Assembly (NCBI GenBank): GCA_964570565.1 | Contig: CAZMYT010000006.1 | Span: forward strand, 1 to 64,000 | Reading direction: 5' to 3' | Length of the DNA stretch: 64,000 nucleotides | From: W0P28-013 sp964570565 | GTDB lineage: Bacteria > Bacteroidota > Bacteroidia > Bacteroidales > Paludibacteraceae | Shown here: positions 41,697-48,380 of the stretch, piece after piece | How the letters are laid out: each line of letters opens with the position of its first letter | Numbering within the stretch: position 1 is the first letter of the stretch | The notes under the pieces: generated by a model | Told to the model about the DNA's origin: nothing | Seen by the model: the letters and a program-made list of their open reading frames with translations, nothing else | Database searches by the model: none | Made by a program: the position numbers and the translations under genes

Positions 41697-42143
41697 ATGA
41701 ATAATCAAACAATTCGTACGGTAATCATATTGGTGGTTGTGCTTACAATTATTGGATTGAGCACTTTCTTTATTGGACGCTACCTCGGCAAAAAAAGTGA
41801 GGCAGACGAAAATAAAGGAAAAACGCCTGATACCACGGATTGGGGCAAAAGTTTAACCAAAGAAGAGAGTGAAGCTGCTCAAAATCATGCTAAAGCATTG
41901 TATAATGATATGAAAGGGTGGTTTATGGCAACGCACAACCCGGACGTTTATACTGATTATTTAGCAACATCGGATAGAGTTTTTGTTGCAACAGCTAACT
42001 ATTTTAAAGATAATTACGGCGACGGTGAAAATTTAGCTCAATGGGTCGATGGTGAGCATTTCTTTTGGAGCGATTTTTATAAAACATCCGAAGTGGTAGC
42101 CAAAATTATAAAACGACTTGAAAAATTTGGAATTATCGTATGA
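41697..42143 (+). CDS. Membrane protein with GW-type helical domain, copy 2
   Basis: The 148-aa protein has an N-terminal membrane helix (VIILVVVLTIIGLSTFFIG), a short linker and a helical domain with ALYNDMKGWF and DGENLAQWVDGEHFFW. It is clearly paralogous to the next gene (shared YLATSD, FVxTAxYF, GENLAQW, IIxRLEKFGI). Its stop overlaps the next start by four bases. The domain may be displayed as a spike or receptor-binding part. Confidence 0.6.
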   Translation: MNNQTIRTVIILVVVLTIIGLSTFFIGRYLGKKSEADENKGKTPDTTDWGKSLTKEESEAAQNHAKALYNDMKGWFMATHNPDVYTDYLATSDRVFVATANYFKDNYGDGENLAQWVDGEHFFWSDFYKTSEVVAKIIKRLEKFGIIV

Positions 42144-42583
42144 AAAAAGATTTAAAAACTATTGTTATAACCCTTTTAATACTCGTTGTATTTGGTTTCA
42201 GTGCTTTCTTTATTGGGAAATACCTTGGTAAAAAAGACGAAGAGCAAGGCAATAAGGGTGAGGTTCCTGATGAAACCAATTGGAGCAGTGGTTTAACGGC
42301 TTCTGAAAAGGCACTTGTTAAAGAAAATGCCGACGCTCTTTATAAAGATATGAACGGTTGGAATGTTAAAAGACGCGATGCGAGTATTTACACCAAATAT
42401 CTAGCGACATCAGACAAGGTGTTTGTTGAAACTGCAAAATATTTCGAAGAAAAATATGGCAATGGTGAAAATTTAGCACAGTGGATAGATGGTGAAAATT
42501 TCTTTTTAACAAACTATTTTGAGCTTTCTAAAATAACAGATAAAATCATCGAACGACTTGAAAAATTTGGTATAAAAGCATAA
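42140..42583 (+). CDS. Membrane protein with GW-type helical domain, copy 3
   Basis: The 147-aa protein has the same layout as copy 2: membrane helix (LLILVVFGFSAFFIGKYLG), linker, helical domain with ALYKDMNGW, YLATSDKVFVETA and GENLAQWIDGENFF. The middle of the domain differs most from copy 2 (NVKRRDASIYTK versus FMATHNPDVYTD), as expected if that face meets a variable partner. Confidence 0.6.
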   Translation: MKKDLKTIVITLLILVVFGFSAFFIGKYLGKKDEEQGNKGEVPDETNWSSGLTASEKALVKENADALYKDMNGWNVKRRDASIYTKYLATSDKVFVETAKYFEEKYGNGENLAQWIDGENFFLTNYFELSKITDKIIERLEKFGIKA

Positions 42584-42585
42584 CT

Positions 42586-42966
42586 ATGAAAAAGAACGTA
42601 AAAATGGCGATTATCATTGCCATAATCATATTCGTACCGCTTGGCTCGGTGGCTATATTGTTGTTGTTGAAAAACAAGAAACAGGACGATAACACAACCG
42701 CCGAAAAATCAAACACGGTGACCCCTGAAGCATCTGTCTATCCTTTGAAACAGGGTAGTCGTGGCTCTTTGGTGGGTGCATTGCAAAGTAAACTCAATTT
42801 GCTGTTAAATCAAGCGAGTTTAGTGAAAGCTAAACTCCCAACACTGAATGGAGTGGCAATCACTTCATTGGTGGTAGACAATAATTTCGGACCCAAAACG
42901 CTTGCCGTCGTGCGTTGGCATTTTGGGACTGATACAGTAACCCAAACACAATACAAAACATTGTAA
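42586..42966 (+). CDS. Membrane-anchored peptidoglycan-binding-like protein
   Basis: The 126-aa protein has an N-terminal membrane helix (AIIIAIIIFVPLGSVAILLL) and from about residue 50 a PG_binding_1-like domain: VYPLKQGSRGSLVGALQSKL, then LVVDNNFGPKTLAVVRWHFG. The order (KxGSxGxxVxxLQxxLN, then VDxxFGPxTxxAVxxF) is the textbook pattern of that family. It would let the particle grip the host cell wall. It is the strongest single hint that the surrounding membrane proteins belong to a virion or lysis apparatus. Confidence 0.75.
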   Translation: MKKNVKMAIIIAIIIFVPLGSVAILLLLKNKKQDDNTTAEKSNTVTPEASVYPLKQGSRGSLVGALQSKLNLLLNQASLVKAKLPTLNGVAITSLVVDNNFGPKTLAVVRWHFGTDTVTQTQYKTL

Positions 42967-42968
42967 GT

Positions 42969-43256
42969 ATGGATAAAGCTATGTATGGAATAGTGGCAAC
43001 GGCAGCTATGACGCCCGATATTATTATCGATCGTCCTGGTGTCTATCGTTACGAATGTTATTGCGACCGAACCAAAGAAGATGTCAATAGCGGCTTACCA
43101 CTCGAACAACAGCCGATATGGCGTATCATGCGCATTTCAATTTCCGAAACGGAAACTGATGTGGTAGAGTATCGCAATGAATATCCAGACGGTTCACGCA
43201 ATTTTGATTTTAAAGTATCCGAGAAAGGAACTTACACGTACAATTTCGCTAAATAA
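42969..43256 (+). CDS. Hypothetical soluble protein
   Basis: The 95-aa protein is soluble and beta-rich, without membrane span. It starts 2 bases after the peptidoglycan-binding gene. No family recognised; could be a minor capsid or vertex protein. Confidence 0.5.
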   Translation: MDKAMYGIVATAAMTPDIIIDRPGVYRYECYCDRTKEDVNSGLPLEQQPIWRIMRISISETETDVVEYRNEYPDGSRNFDFKVSEKGTYTYNFAK

Positions 43257-43261
43257 TATTT

Positions 43262-43948
43262 ATGCCTCCTACCTCACTAGAACTCAAACCCATAAGCAAA
43301 TCAACGCTACACCTCGAAACGTCAACGCCTGGTGTAACACTGGAGCTTCAAATACGCCGACAAAGGGATGTGTTTGTTAAGAAAATTAGCGACACAGAGG
43401 AAGAAACCACCATTGCCAAAGGCGAAGCGGTTCTTTTCGCACGCTTTGTCGGTGACATCTCGCACTTGACAAACCCAGCAATTGCCATTCTGCATAAACG
43501 CCGTCGGTACCATAAAAAGACAATCACGCTTCCCGTTGAGGAAGAGTTTGACAAGAAAATTGAAATCACTACCAAGCGTGGTTGGTTCCTCAAAGGTTAT
43601 GATAAAGGCGCCAATAGCGGACAAATTATAACTATTCCACTACCTGAAACAGAGGGGGAATGGCAACCCATTATGCAGGTGGATGAGTTCGTGGATTCAT
43701 TCCGAAAATTCAACGACGCCACCCAAACATTGGAGGGCTTTGTCGGGGTTTTAAAGCAAAAGAACTTTGAACTCCCTAAAAAAGATTATTACAAGCGTAT
43801 TGCCCTGGTAATTGTGTCAGATACGATTTACATAGATGACAACGGTTTCCCTCGCAAAGGGCATAAGATTGAAAAGCCAGTGTATTTCAAAATGTACCTA
43901 AAATATTCAGAAGACACAGTCAATCCACCTCAACGGATTGTACTGTAA
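43262..43948 (+). CDS. Beta-rich virion-like protein
   Basis: The 228-aa protein is soluble and looks mostly beta, with many alternating strands (STPGVTLELQIRRQRDVFVK; KTITLPVEEEFDKKIEITTK). It sits at the end of the membrane-protein block. A vertex/penton, spike or second capsid protein are all possible. No sequence family recognised. Confidence 0.5.
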   Translation: MPPTSLELKPISKSTLHLETSTPGVTLELQIRRQRDVFVKKISDTEEETTIAKGEAVLFARFVGDISHLTNPAIAILHKRRRYHKKTITLPVEEEFDKKIEITTKRGWFLKGYDKGANSGQIITIPLPETEGEWQPIMQVDEFVDSFRKFNDATQTLEGFVGVLKQKNFELPKKDYYKRIALVIVSDTIYIDDNGFPRKGHKIEKPVYFKMYLKYSEDTVNPPQRIVL

Positions 43949-44089
43949 CAATACGGATGGTGGGTCGATTTGGTTTCTGACCGCAGTATTGGGGGGTTAG
44001 CAATGACTTCGCTGTGGCGAAATTGGTTAAATCAAGAGATTTAGTTATCGCAACCGCCATCCTTTTTTTTAAAAGTAGAAAAGCTATAT
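43949..44089 (+). other. Structured intergenic region with alternative hairpins
   Basis: CAATAC (43949-43954) can pair with GTATTG (43986-43991), and GGATGG (43955-43960) can pair with CCATCC (44057-44062), which runs into a T8 tract. The two pairings abut. No gene seen. It is at least a terminator for the virion block and might be a small structured RNA. Confidence 0.5.
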
Positions 44090-44344
44090 ATGGATTTATT
44101 CAATTGGGTATCGTTGGGAATTGCTCCCATTAGTAGTGTGATTACATGGTTTGCCGCACGTCGTGTGCGCAATAACAGCACACTCCAAAGTCTGCAAAAC
44201 ACAATCGATATGCTCATTGATAAGAACACAGAGCTTTACGATAAAATTGTTGAACAGGCAGCCGAAATGGCTGAAATGAAAGTCGAACTTTTCGCTCTGC
44301 GAAAACAAATAAAACCAACCACCAAGAAACCCAAAAAGCAATAA
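44090..44344 (+). CDS. Small membrane protein with coiled coil
   Basis: The 84-aa protein has one N-terminal hydrophobic helix (WVSLGIAPISSVITWFA) and a coiled coil (about 28-70; NTELYDKIVEQAAEMAEMKV) ending in a lysine-rich tail. It heads the lysis-like gene group and may be a holin or an inner spanin-like part. It is followed by a lipoprotein gene 2 bases later. Confidence 0.55.
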   Translation: MDLFNWVSLGIAPISSVITWFAARRVRNNSTLQSLQNTIDMLIDKNTELYDKIVEQAAEMAEMKVELFALRKQIKPTTKKPKKQ

Positions 44345-44346
44345 CC

Positions 44347-44847
44347 ATGAGAAAGTATATACTATTCCTGGTACTTATTCTTGCTTCGTGTACGCCTCAA
44401 CGGCAGTTAGCACGGCTTTTGGCACGTCATCCCGAACTCAAACGGGATTCTATCATTGTCATTCACGATACGATTATAACCCCTTACGTGCAATCCTCAA
44501 CAGGTTTCACGCTTGAGGATTTAAACGATATGCTGCAAAAGAGTCGTGCGCATGACTCACTCGGTTCGTCGAACGCCGAAATCAAGACAGGCATCACAAC
44601 CGTAGCTGATCATGCGCGCGCCTCAATTGTGGCCGATAACGGAAAATTGAGGCTTATTGCTGAACAATTACCCGACACAGCAGCTTTTGAACATAAAAAG
44701 ACTATACCAACTTACACCACATCGCCACCCATTAAAATACCAACACCAATCCCACCATGGAAAGTGTTCTTGATGTATTTAGGTGGCATATTTATATTAG
44801 AGATGGCTTTACGTTTTGTGGTGTTTATTCTTAAACAATTCTTATAA
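44347..44847 (+). CDS. Lipoprotein with C-terminal membrane helix, spanin-like candidate
   Basis: The 166-aa protein starts with a lipobox (LVLILASCTPQRQ, Cys about residue 15) and ends with a membrane helix (KVFLMYLGGIFILEMALRFV). A lipidated N-terminus and a C-terminal membrane span is the layout of unimolecular spanins (T1 gp11-type), which span the periplasm and fuse the two membranes at lysis. It precedes the lysozyme gene. Spanin function is inferred from topology. Confidence 0.6.
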   Translation: MRKYILFLVLILASCTPQRQLARLLARHPELKRDSIIVIHDTIITPYVQSSTGFTLEDLNDMLQKSRAHDSLGSSNAEIKTGITTVADHARASIVADNGKLRLIAEQLPDTAAFEHKKTIPTYTTSPPIKIPTPIPPWKVFLMYLGGIFILEMALRFVVFILKQFL

Positions 44848-44856
44848 TTTAACAAT

Positions 44857-45036
44857 ATGGCATCAAATAAATCGACTGTTAAAACCCTAACGATATTTAA
44901 TTCTAAACTTACTGTTTCTGAAGCTAAACAGCTAATTAAGCACAAAGGACCTATTATGTATCCCAATACAGAACATAATCGCAAAGCTATTGCTAGTGCG
45001 ATAGGACATACGTTGAATAAGATTAGAAAAGTCTAA
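44857..45036 (+). CDS. Small basic protein
   Basis: The 59-aa frame (MASNKSTVKTLTIFNSKL at the start) is basic and helical, without membrane span. It lies between the spanin-like and lysozyme genes with a typical leader. Function unknown. Confidence 0.5.
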   Translation: MASNKSTVKTLTIFNSKLTVSEAKQLIKHKGPIMYPNTEHNRKAIASAIGHTLNKIRKV

Positions 45037-45053
45037 TAATTTCTTTACATCCA

Positions 45054-45596
45054 ATGACAAAGGCGCATAAACTATACCTAATTATTGCAGCAACGGCTAC
45101 GACCCTAGCTGTGGCGCTGGCGCTTTATTATTTATACTATCTACCGAACAAAAAAACTATGGGAAGCAAGAAACTATCTGCCAAAGGGGCATTTTTCATA
45201 AAACTGAAAGAGGGTTTTGAATCCGTGGCATATAATAAATTGGACGGCATTTGGACAATCGGTTATGGTCACACACTGGGCGTAACGCAAGGGATGACTT
45301 GTACAAGAGCAGAGGCGGACGCCTGGTTCATACAAGACGTGGCTAAATGTGAGGCTTCTGTCAATAAACAGAATCTCAAATTAAGCCAAAACCAATTTGA
45401 CGCCTTGGTGAGTTATGCGTTCAATATCGGTGTAGGAGCATTTGAACGGAGCAACCTGTTAGCAATGATAAAAAGCGGAAAGCCTGAAGCTGAAATACGC
45501 AAATGGTGGACAACCACATGGATAAGTACTAAGGGTAAAGTGTTACCAGGACTGGTCACTCGTAGAGCAGAAGAAGCCGCGATGTTTTTTGCATAG
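45054..45596 (+). CDS. Phage-type lysozyme (GH24 endolysin) with N-terminal membrane anchor
   Basis: The 180-aa protein has an N-terminal hydrophobic helix (LIIAATATTLAVALALYYLY), which may be a signal-anchor-release segment, then a complete T4/P22-type lysozyme domain: LKEGFE with the catalytic Glu, DGIWTIGYGHTLG with the conserved Asp/Gly/Thr, and NQFDALVSYAFNIGVGAF. It cleaves peptidoglycan glycan strands, either for lysis or, as a virion enzyme, for entry. Intact and of usual length. Confidence 0.92.
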   Translation: MTKAHKLYLIIAATATTLAVALALYYLYYLPNKKTMGSKKLSAKGAFFIKLKEGFESVAYNKLDGIWTIGYGHTLGVTQGMTCTRAEADAWFIQDVAKCEASVNKQNLKLSQNQFDALVSYAFNIGVGAFERSNLLAMIKSGKPEAEIRKWWTTTWISTKGKVLPGLVTRRAEEAAMFFA

Positions 45597-45632
45597 AAAA
45601 GAATACAATTAATCAATATAATATTCACAATT

Positions 45633-45836
45633 ATGGCAGCAACAAAGAAACCAAAAATAGCCAAAGTACCAAAAACAAAGAGGCTTACAAGAAACCAAAT
45701 TAACAAGATCTCCGATTACAAATACAAACTTGTCAATTATATTGAAGAGTTGGAAGCAAAGACGGGTGACTCTAACGAAGTAAAAAAACTCAAAACTATG
45801 CGAAAAGAGATTGTCGCGGTGATTGTAAGGTTCTAA
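45633..45836 (+). CDS. Small lysine-rich protein
   Basis: The 67-aa protein is strongly basic at the N-terminus (TKKPKIAKVPKTKRLTRNQI) and helical after that. It may bind nucleic acid. It lies between the lysozyme and the phosphoribosyltransferase genes. Confidence 0.5.
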   Translation: MAATKKPKIAKVPKTKRLTRNQINKISDYKYKLVNYIEELEAKTGDSNEVKKLKTMRKEIVAVIVRF

Positions 45837-45848
45837 TCCTATTGTATT

Positions 45849-46289
45849 ATGGTCATCATAACCGACAGAATTTATAAGGGGCTACATAATGGTATGGATA
45901 GGGTAGCCTATAACTTACTGGTAGCAAAATTCCAAGGGGCTGCATCCGCACAGACTATTATCAATAAATACGCTATTGATGATCTTAAATCGGTGGCACC
46001 TAAAATGGATTTTATCATTGGCATTGCTCCCAGAGATTCAGGGAGTAAGATTGTCGAAAAACTAACCAATGCTATTGCCACACAATACCGCAAACCATCT
46101 ATGATGATGGACAAAGGGCAAACGCTGACCAAAGCGAAAGCGGGTAAGCTCAAGGGTTGCAAAGTCTTAATCATTGATGATGTTATCTACACAGGAAAAA
46201 CCATGCGTATTGCCACTATAACACTCATCAATAGTGGTGTTTCAATGGTTAAGAATTACGCCCTTGCCAAATCTAAAACCTACAAATAA
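45849..46289 (+). CDS. Phosphoribosyltransferase-like protein
   Basis: The 146-aa protein has the PRPP-binding motif of type I phosphoribosyltransferases, KVLIIDDVIYTGKTM (about residues 108-122), with two adjacent acidic residues and the following Thr/Gly loop. IIGIAPRDSGSKIVEKL upstream forms the pyrophosphate loop region. It is shorter than most nucleotide salvage enzymes and lacks a clear base-specific hood. It could salvage bases or act as a ComF-like or regulatory protein. Last gene of the late operon. Confidence 0.7.
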   Translation: MVIITDRIYKGLHNGMDRVAYNLLVAKFQGAASAQTIINKYAIDDLKSVAPKMDFIIGIAPRDSGSKIVEKLTNAIATQYRKPSMMMDKGQTLTKAKAGKLKGCKVLIIDDVIYTGKTMRIATITLINSGVSMVKNYALAKSKTYK

Positions 46290-46315
46290 AAGAGCCCTCA
46301 ATCGAGGGCTCTTTT
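46288..46315. terminator. Bidirectional terminator
   Basis: AAAAGAGCCCTC and GAGGGCTCTTTT form a perfect 12-bp stem between the convergent phosphoribosyltransferase and exonuclease-like genes. Confidence 0.9.
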
Positions 46316-46317
46316 CA

Positions 46318-46830
46318 TTATAAACAAAATGCCACTAAATGTGACTGAGTTACGCCATGTTTCCTGAAGAAATGGCGTTTTACACGTAACATATACAGCA
46401 CATCTTCTCGATTATACAAGAGCGCACGTTCGCGGTGTTTGGGGTCTTTCCAATCACGGTGTAAGTTCCAAATGTTACCCTTATATTCCATCGTTTTACG
46501 TTGAAAACCTGCCAACTTCTCAAAATGGGCTAACTTATAGCATTTAGCCCTAGGCTCCAAAATCCGCATGGCTTTGAGCAAGTTCACGCAGCAATATTGC
46601 TCACGTAAATTGATATTAAAGCACTTTTCAAGCATCCCAATATCAGGTCCCCAAAAGTAAATCGTTGTCACGTTCTTTAAAAGTTTAATCACATTCGCTC
46701 GATTGAGTGGGCGACCGTATAATTGACCATAATTTCGCAAGTCGTAAGCGTACCCCAATAAGTACATTTCTTGGCTAATAAACCATTCTGCATCTATGTA
46801 AATCTCGGTTGATTTTATCTGTTTTTTCAT
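46318..46830 (-). CDS. DEDDy-type exonuclease-like protein
   Basis: The 170-aa protein has IYIDAEWF (Asp and Glu of motif Exo I), YFWGPDIGMLEK (Asp of Exo II) and YNREDVLYML (Tyr-x-x-x-Asp of Exo III), the pattern of DEDDy 3'-5' exonucleases and of the RNase_H_2 group. It is short, a single domain. It is transcribed separately, on the strand of the integrase, and may be expressed in the integrated state. Role in recombination, replication or defence is not known. Confidence 0.65.
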   Translation of the reverse strand: MKKQIKSTEIYIDAEWFISQEMYLLGYAYDLRNYGQLYGRPLNRANVIKLLKNVTTIYFWGPDIGMLEKCFNINLREQYCCVNLLKAMRILEPRAKCYKLAHFEKLAGFQRKTMEYKGNIWNLHRDWKDPKHRERALLYNREDVLYMLRVKRHFFRKHGVTQSHLVAFCL

Positions 46831-46872
46831 TGAATTGTTAATTTTCTGTTAATATTTGGGGCACTTTTTCAG

Positions 46873-46977
46873 TTTGTACCCGATTGTATGTTTTTGTATC
46901 TCATTTTGTAACTTTTATAAGTTACTATATTTCAGTTGTTTAATTCTGAAAGGTTACAAAGTTACAGAGTTACAAAA
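46873..46977. repeat. Second TACAAA motif array
   Basis: TTTGTACCC (46873-46881), TTTGTATCT (46893-46901) and TTTGTAACT (46905-46913) face one way; GGTTACAAA (46952-46960), GTTACAGA (46961-46968) and GTTACAAAA (46969-46977) face the other way with an 8-base period. The unit set matches the array at 26902-26997. Confidence 0.65.
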
Positions 46978-47015
46978 AATTGTACGCAAATTAGCTCTGT
47001 AAACACGGAGCAAAT

Positions 47016-47043
47016 AAAAAAGGCGGACTACGTGTCCGCCTTT
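47016..47043 (-). terminator. Terminator of the integrase gene
   Basis: AAAGGCGGAC and GTCCGCCTTT form a 10-bp stem; on the minus strand it runs into TTTATTTG just after the integrase stop. Confidence 0.85.
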
Positions 47044-47048
47044 CAACT

Positions 47049-48230
47049 TTAAAATTTTGGTGCTCGTTCATAAATCGTGTCAATTAATTTTGGATCGACA
47101 TGGTTCGCATAAATGGCTGTCATGTCCAAGCTCGAGTGTCCAGCATGTTGCATGACTGTTAAATTATCAATACCTGATTTCAACATATTATTAATGCCGC
47201 TATCGCGTAACCCGTAGAGCTGCATCTCTTGTGGTAGATTTAACTCATTACGAATTTTTATCCATTCTTTAGAAAAGCGCACGTCGCCGCAATGTTGCGC
47301 TGATGGTGTCAGTGATGTACCAAATAAATAATAGGATTTTGGGTAAGTGTCGAGCTTTAACGCCCTTAATCGTATTTCCAATTCGGGTGATAGTGCAGAT
47401 ATTCGTGTGTGGTGATTTTTGGCATTTGTGCCAGGAATCTCAATGTAATGTTCATCAAGGTGTATATGCTCTAACTTAATCAATTTAATTTCTTTCGGAC
47501 GAATAAGTGAGCTGTAAACAAGTTCGCAAACTATTAAGAAGTTAGATTGTTTTTTTTGAAGATGTTCGATAATTTGTTGGCGAACATCTGGTGGTATTAG
47601 AATACGCTTTTTTTGTTGCTTAGCCTTTGTCTTAATATGTTCAAAAGGATTTTCAGTAATGTAACACTTCTCTTGTAGCCAATTAAAAGCACAGCGAGCC
47701 ATTTTTAATTGATTGTTATATGTCCGTGCCGATACGTTACGTTCCTTATATATGTAATCCATATAGCTAATCGCAAGAACGCGATTAAACCTACCAGTCA
47801 CAATAGATAGGTGTTTTTTCTCCATCCAAGTGGTAAGAATCATAACAAACGACCGATAGCTCCGCATCGTATTAGTGCGTAACTCTTTCTCTTTTTCTTG
47901 AAGGAACTCTTTCAATACAGCAGTGAGTGGGGCGTTTAGTCTTGAATCCCTTTCTTCAAAAAAAGGATTCCAACCACTCGCCAGGCGTGTGTTAATTGAA
48001 CCAAGAATAGGGGAAAGGTATAATCGCGCCTCTTTTTTGGTTTTGAAGCGTGCAACAATACTACCAATACGGATTTGTTGTCGTACTAATTGTTTTTTTT
48101 GAGGGTTAAAACACCAATATTCAATACGCCACCCAGCTTTATATTCTTTTATAACAGCAGGCAGGTACAAAATGACATTTTGTACGACAGAATCAGAAGA
48201 GTTGTAGTTGGGAAAATCTGAGAAAGACAT
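47049..48230 (-). CDS. Tyrosine recombinase (integrase)
   Basis: From ATG 48230 (393 aa; an upstream ATG at 48278 would overlap the arm-type repeats) the protein has an N-terminal arm-binding part, a SAM-like core-binding domain (about 95-195) and a catalytic domain with the box I Arg in SSLIRPKEIKL, HHTRIS, box II LYGLRDSGI (Arg; the usual first His is Tyr), HAGHSS and the nucleophile in TAIYANH. It inserts the element at tRNA-Ala. It lies about 120 bases from attR, the standard site. Confidence 0.93.
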   Translation of the reverse strand: MSFSDFPNYNSSDSVVQNVILYLPAVIKEYKAGWRIEYWCFNPQKKQLVRQQIRIGSIVARFKTKKEARLYLSPILGSINTRLASGWNPFFEERDSRLNAPLTAVLKEFLQEKEKELRTNTMRSYRSFVMILTTWMEKKHLSIVTGRFNRVLAISYMDYIYKERNVSARTYNNQLKMARCAFNWLQEKCYITENPFEHIKTKAKQQKKRILIPPDVRQQIIEHLQKKQSNFLIVCELVYSSLIRPKEIKLIKLEHIHLDEHYIEIPGTNAKNHHTRISALSPELEIRLRALKLDTYPKSYYLFGTSLTPSAQHCGDVRFSKEWIKIRNELNLPQEMQLYGLRDSGINNMLKSGIDNLTVMQHAGHSSLDMTAIYANHVDPKLIDTIYERAPKF

Positions 48231-48271
48231 TTTTTTTTTCGTTGAAACTAAAGTCCCAACGAAAAAAATCT

Positions 48272-48288
48272 GTGGCAAATCTGTGGCA
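48272..48288. repeat. Right arm-type repeat near attR
   Basis: GTGGCAAATCTGTGGCA, identical to 17777-17793 and in the same orientation, 61 bases inside the attR core and just upstream of the integrase start. Confidence 0.55.
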
Positions 48289-48301
48289 GCAGTGTTGAAA
48301 A

Positions 48302-48342
48302 AAATAACTAAAAACTTGCATCTTGCTTATTTTTAGTTATTT
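48302..48342 (-). terminator. Element-borne replacement terminator for tRNA-Ala
   Basis: AAATAACTAAAAA (48302-48314) and TTTTTAGTTATTT (48330-48342) are perfectly complementary around a 15-base loop, and on the minus strand a T run follows. It sits 6 bases inside attR, directly downstream of tRNA-Ala, where the original terminator was separated by insertion. Confidence 0.7.
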
Positions 48343-48348
48343 AACTGC

Positions 48349-48380
48349 CTTTGTGGAGATTAGGGGAATCGAACCCCTGA
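48349..48380. repeat. attR core: 32-bp direct repeat within tRNA-Ala
   Basis: Identical to 17661-17692. It covers the acceptor 3' strand and most of the T-arm of tRNA-Ala plus 5 flanking bases. Confidence 0.9.

Larger units (their letters stand above)
17661..48380. mobile_element. Integrated tailless membrane-virus-like provirus (about 30.7 kb)
   Basis: The element is bounded by 32-bp direct repeats at the 3' end of tRNA-Ala(GGC) and has a tyrosine integrase beside the intact tRNA. It contains a repressor/operator switch, a TOPRIM-SF3 primase-helicase, a P-loop ATPase of packaging type, a DnaA-box cluster, a candidate capsid gene and a run of small single-span membrane proteins, a membrane-anchored peptidoglycan-binding protein and a lysozyme. 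No terminase, portal, tape measure, tail, relaxase or conjugation gene is visible. This set fits a temperate internal-membrane virus with a PM2/tectivirus-like plan. Cargo includes a NACHT defence gene, UmuDC, Fic and an XRE/ImmA/PIN operon. Confidence 0.8.

Noticed and set aside
17661..48380. Reading the element as an integrative conjugative element
   Set aside because: No relaxase, coupling protein, VirB4-type ATPase or Tra gene is present; lysozyme, wall-binding protein and many single-span membrane proteins point to a virus.
17661..48380. Reading the element as a tailed prophage
   Set aside because: No terminase, portal, head protease/scaffold, tape measure or tail fibre gene could be found although the region is densely coding.
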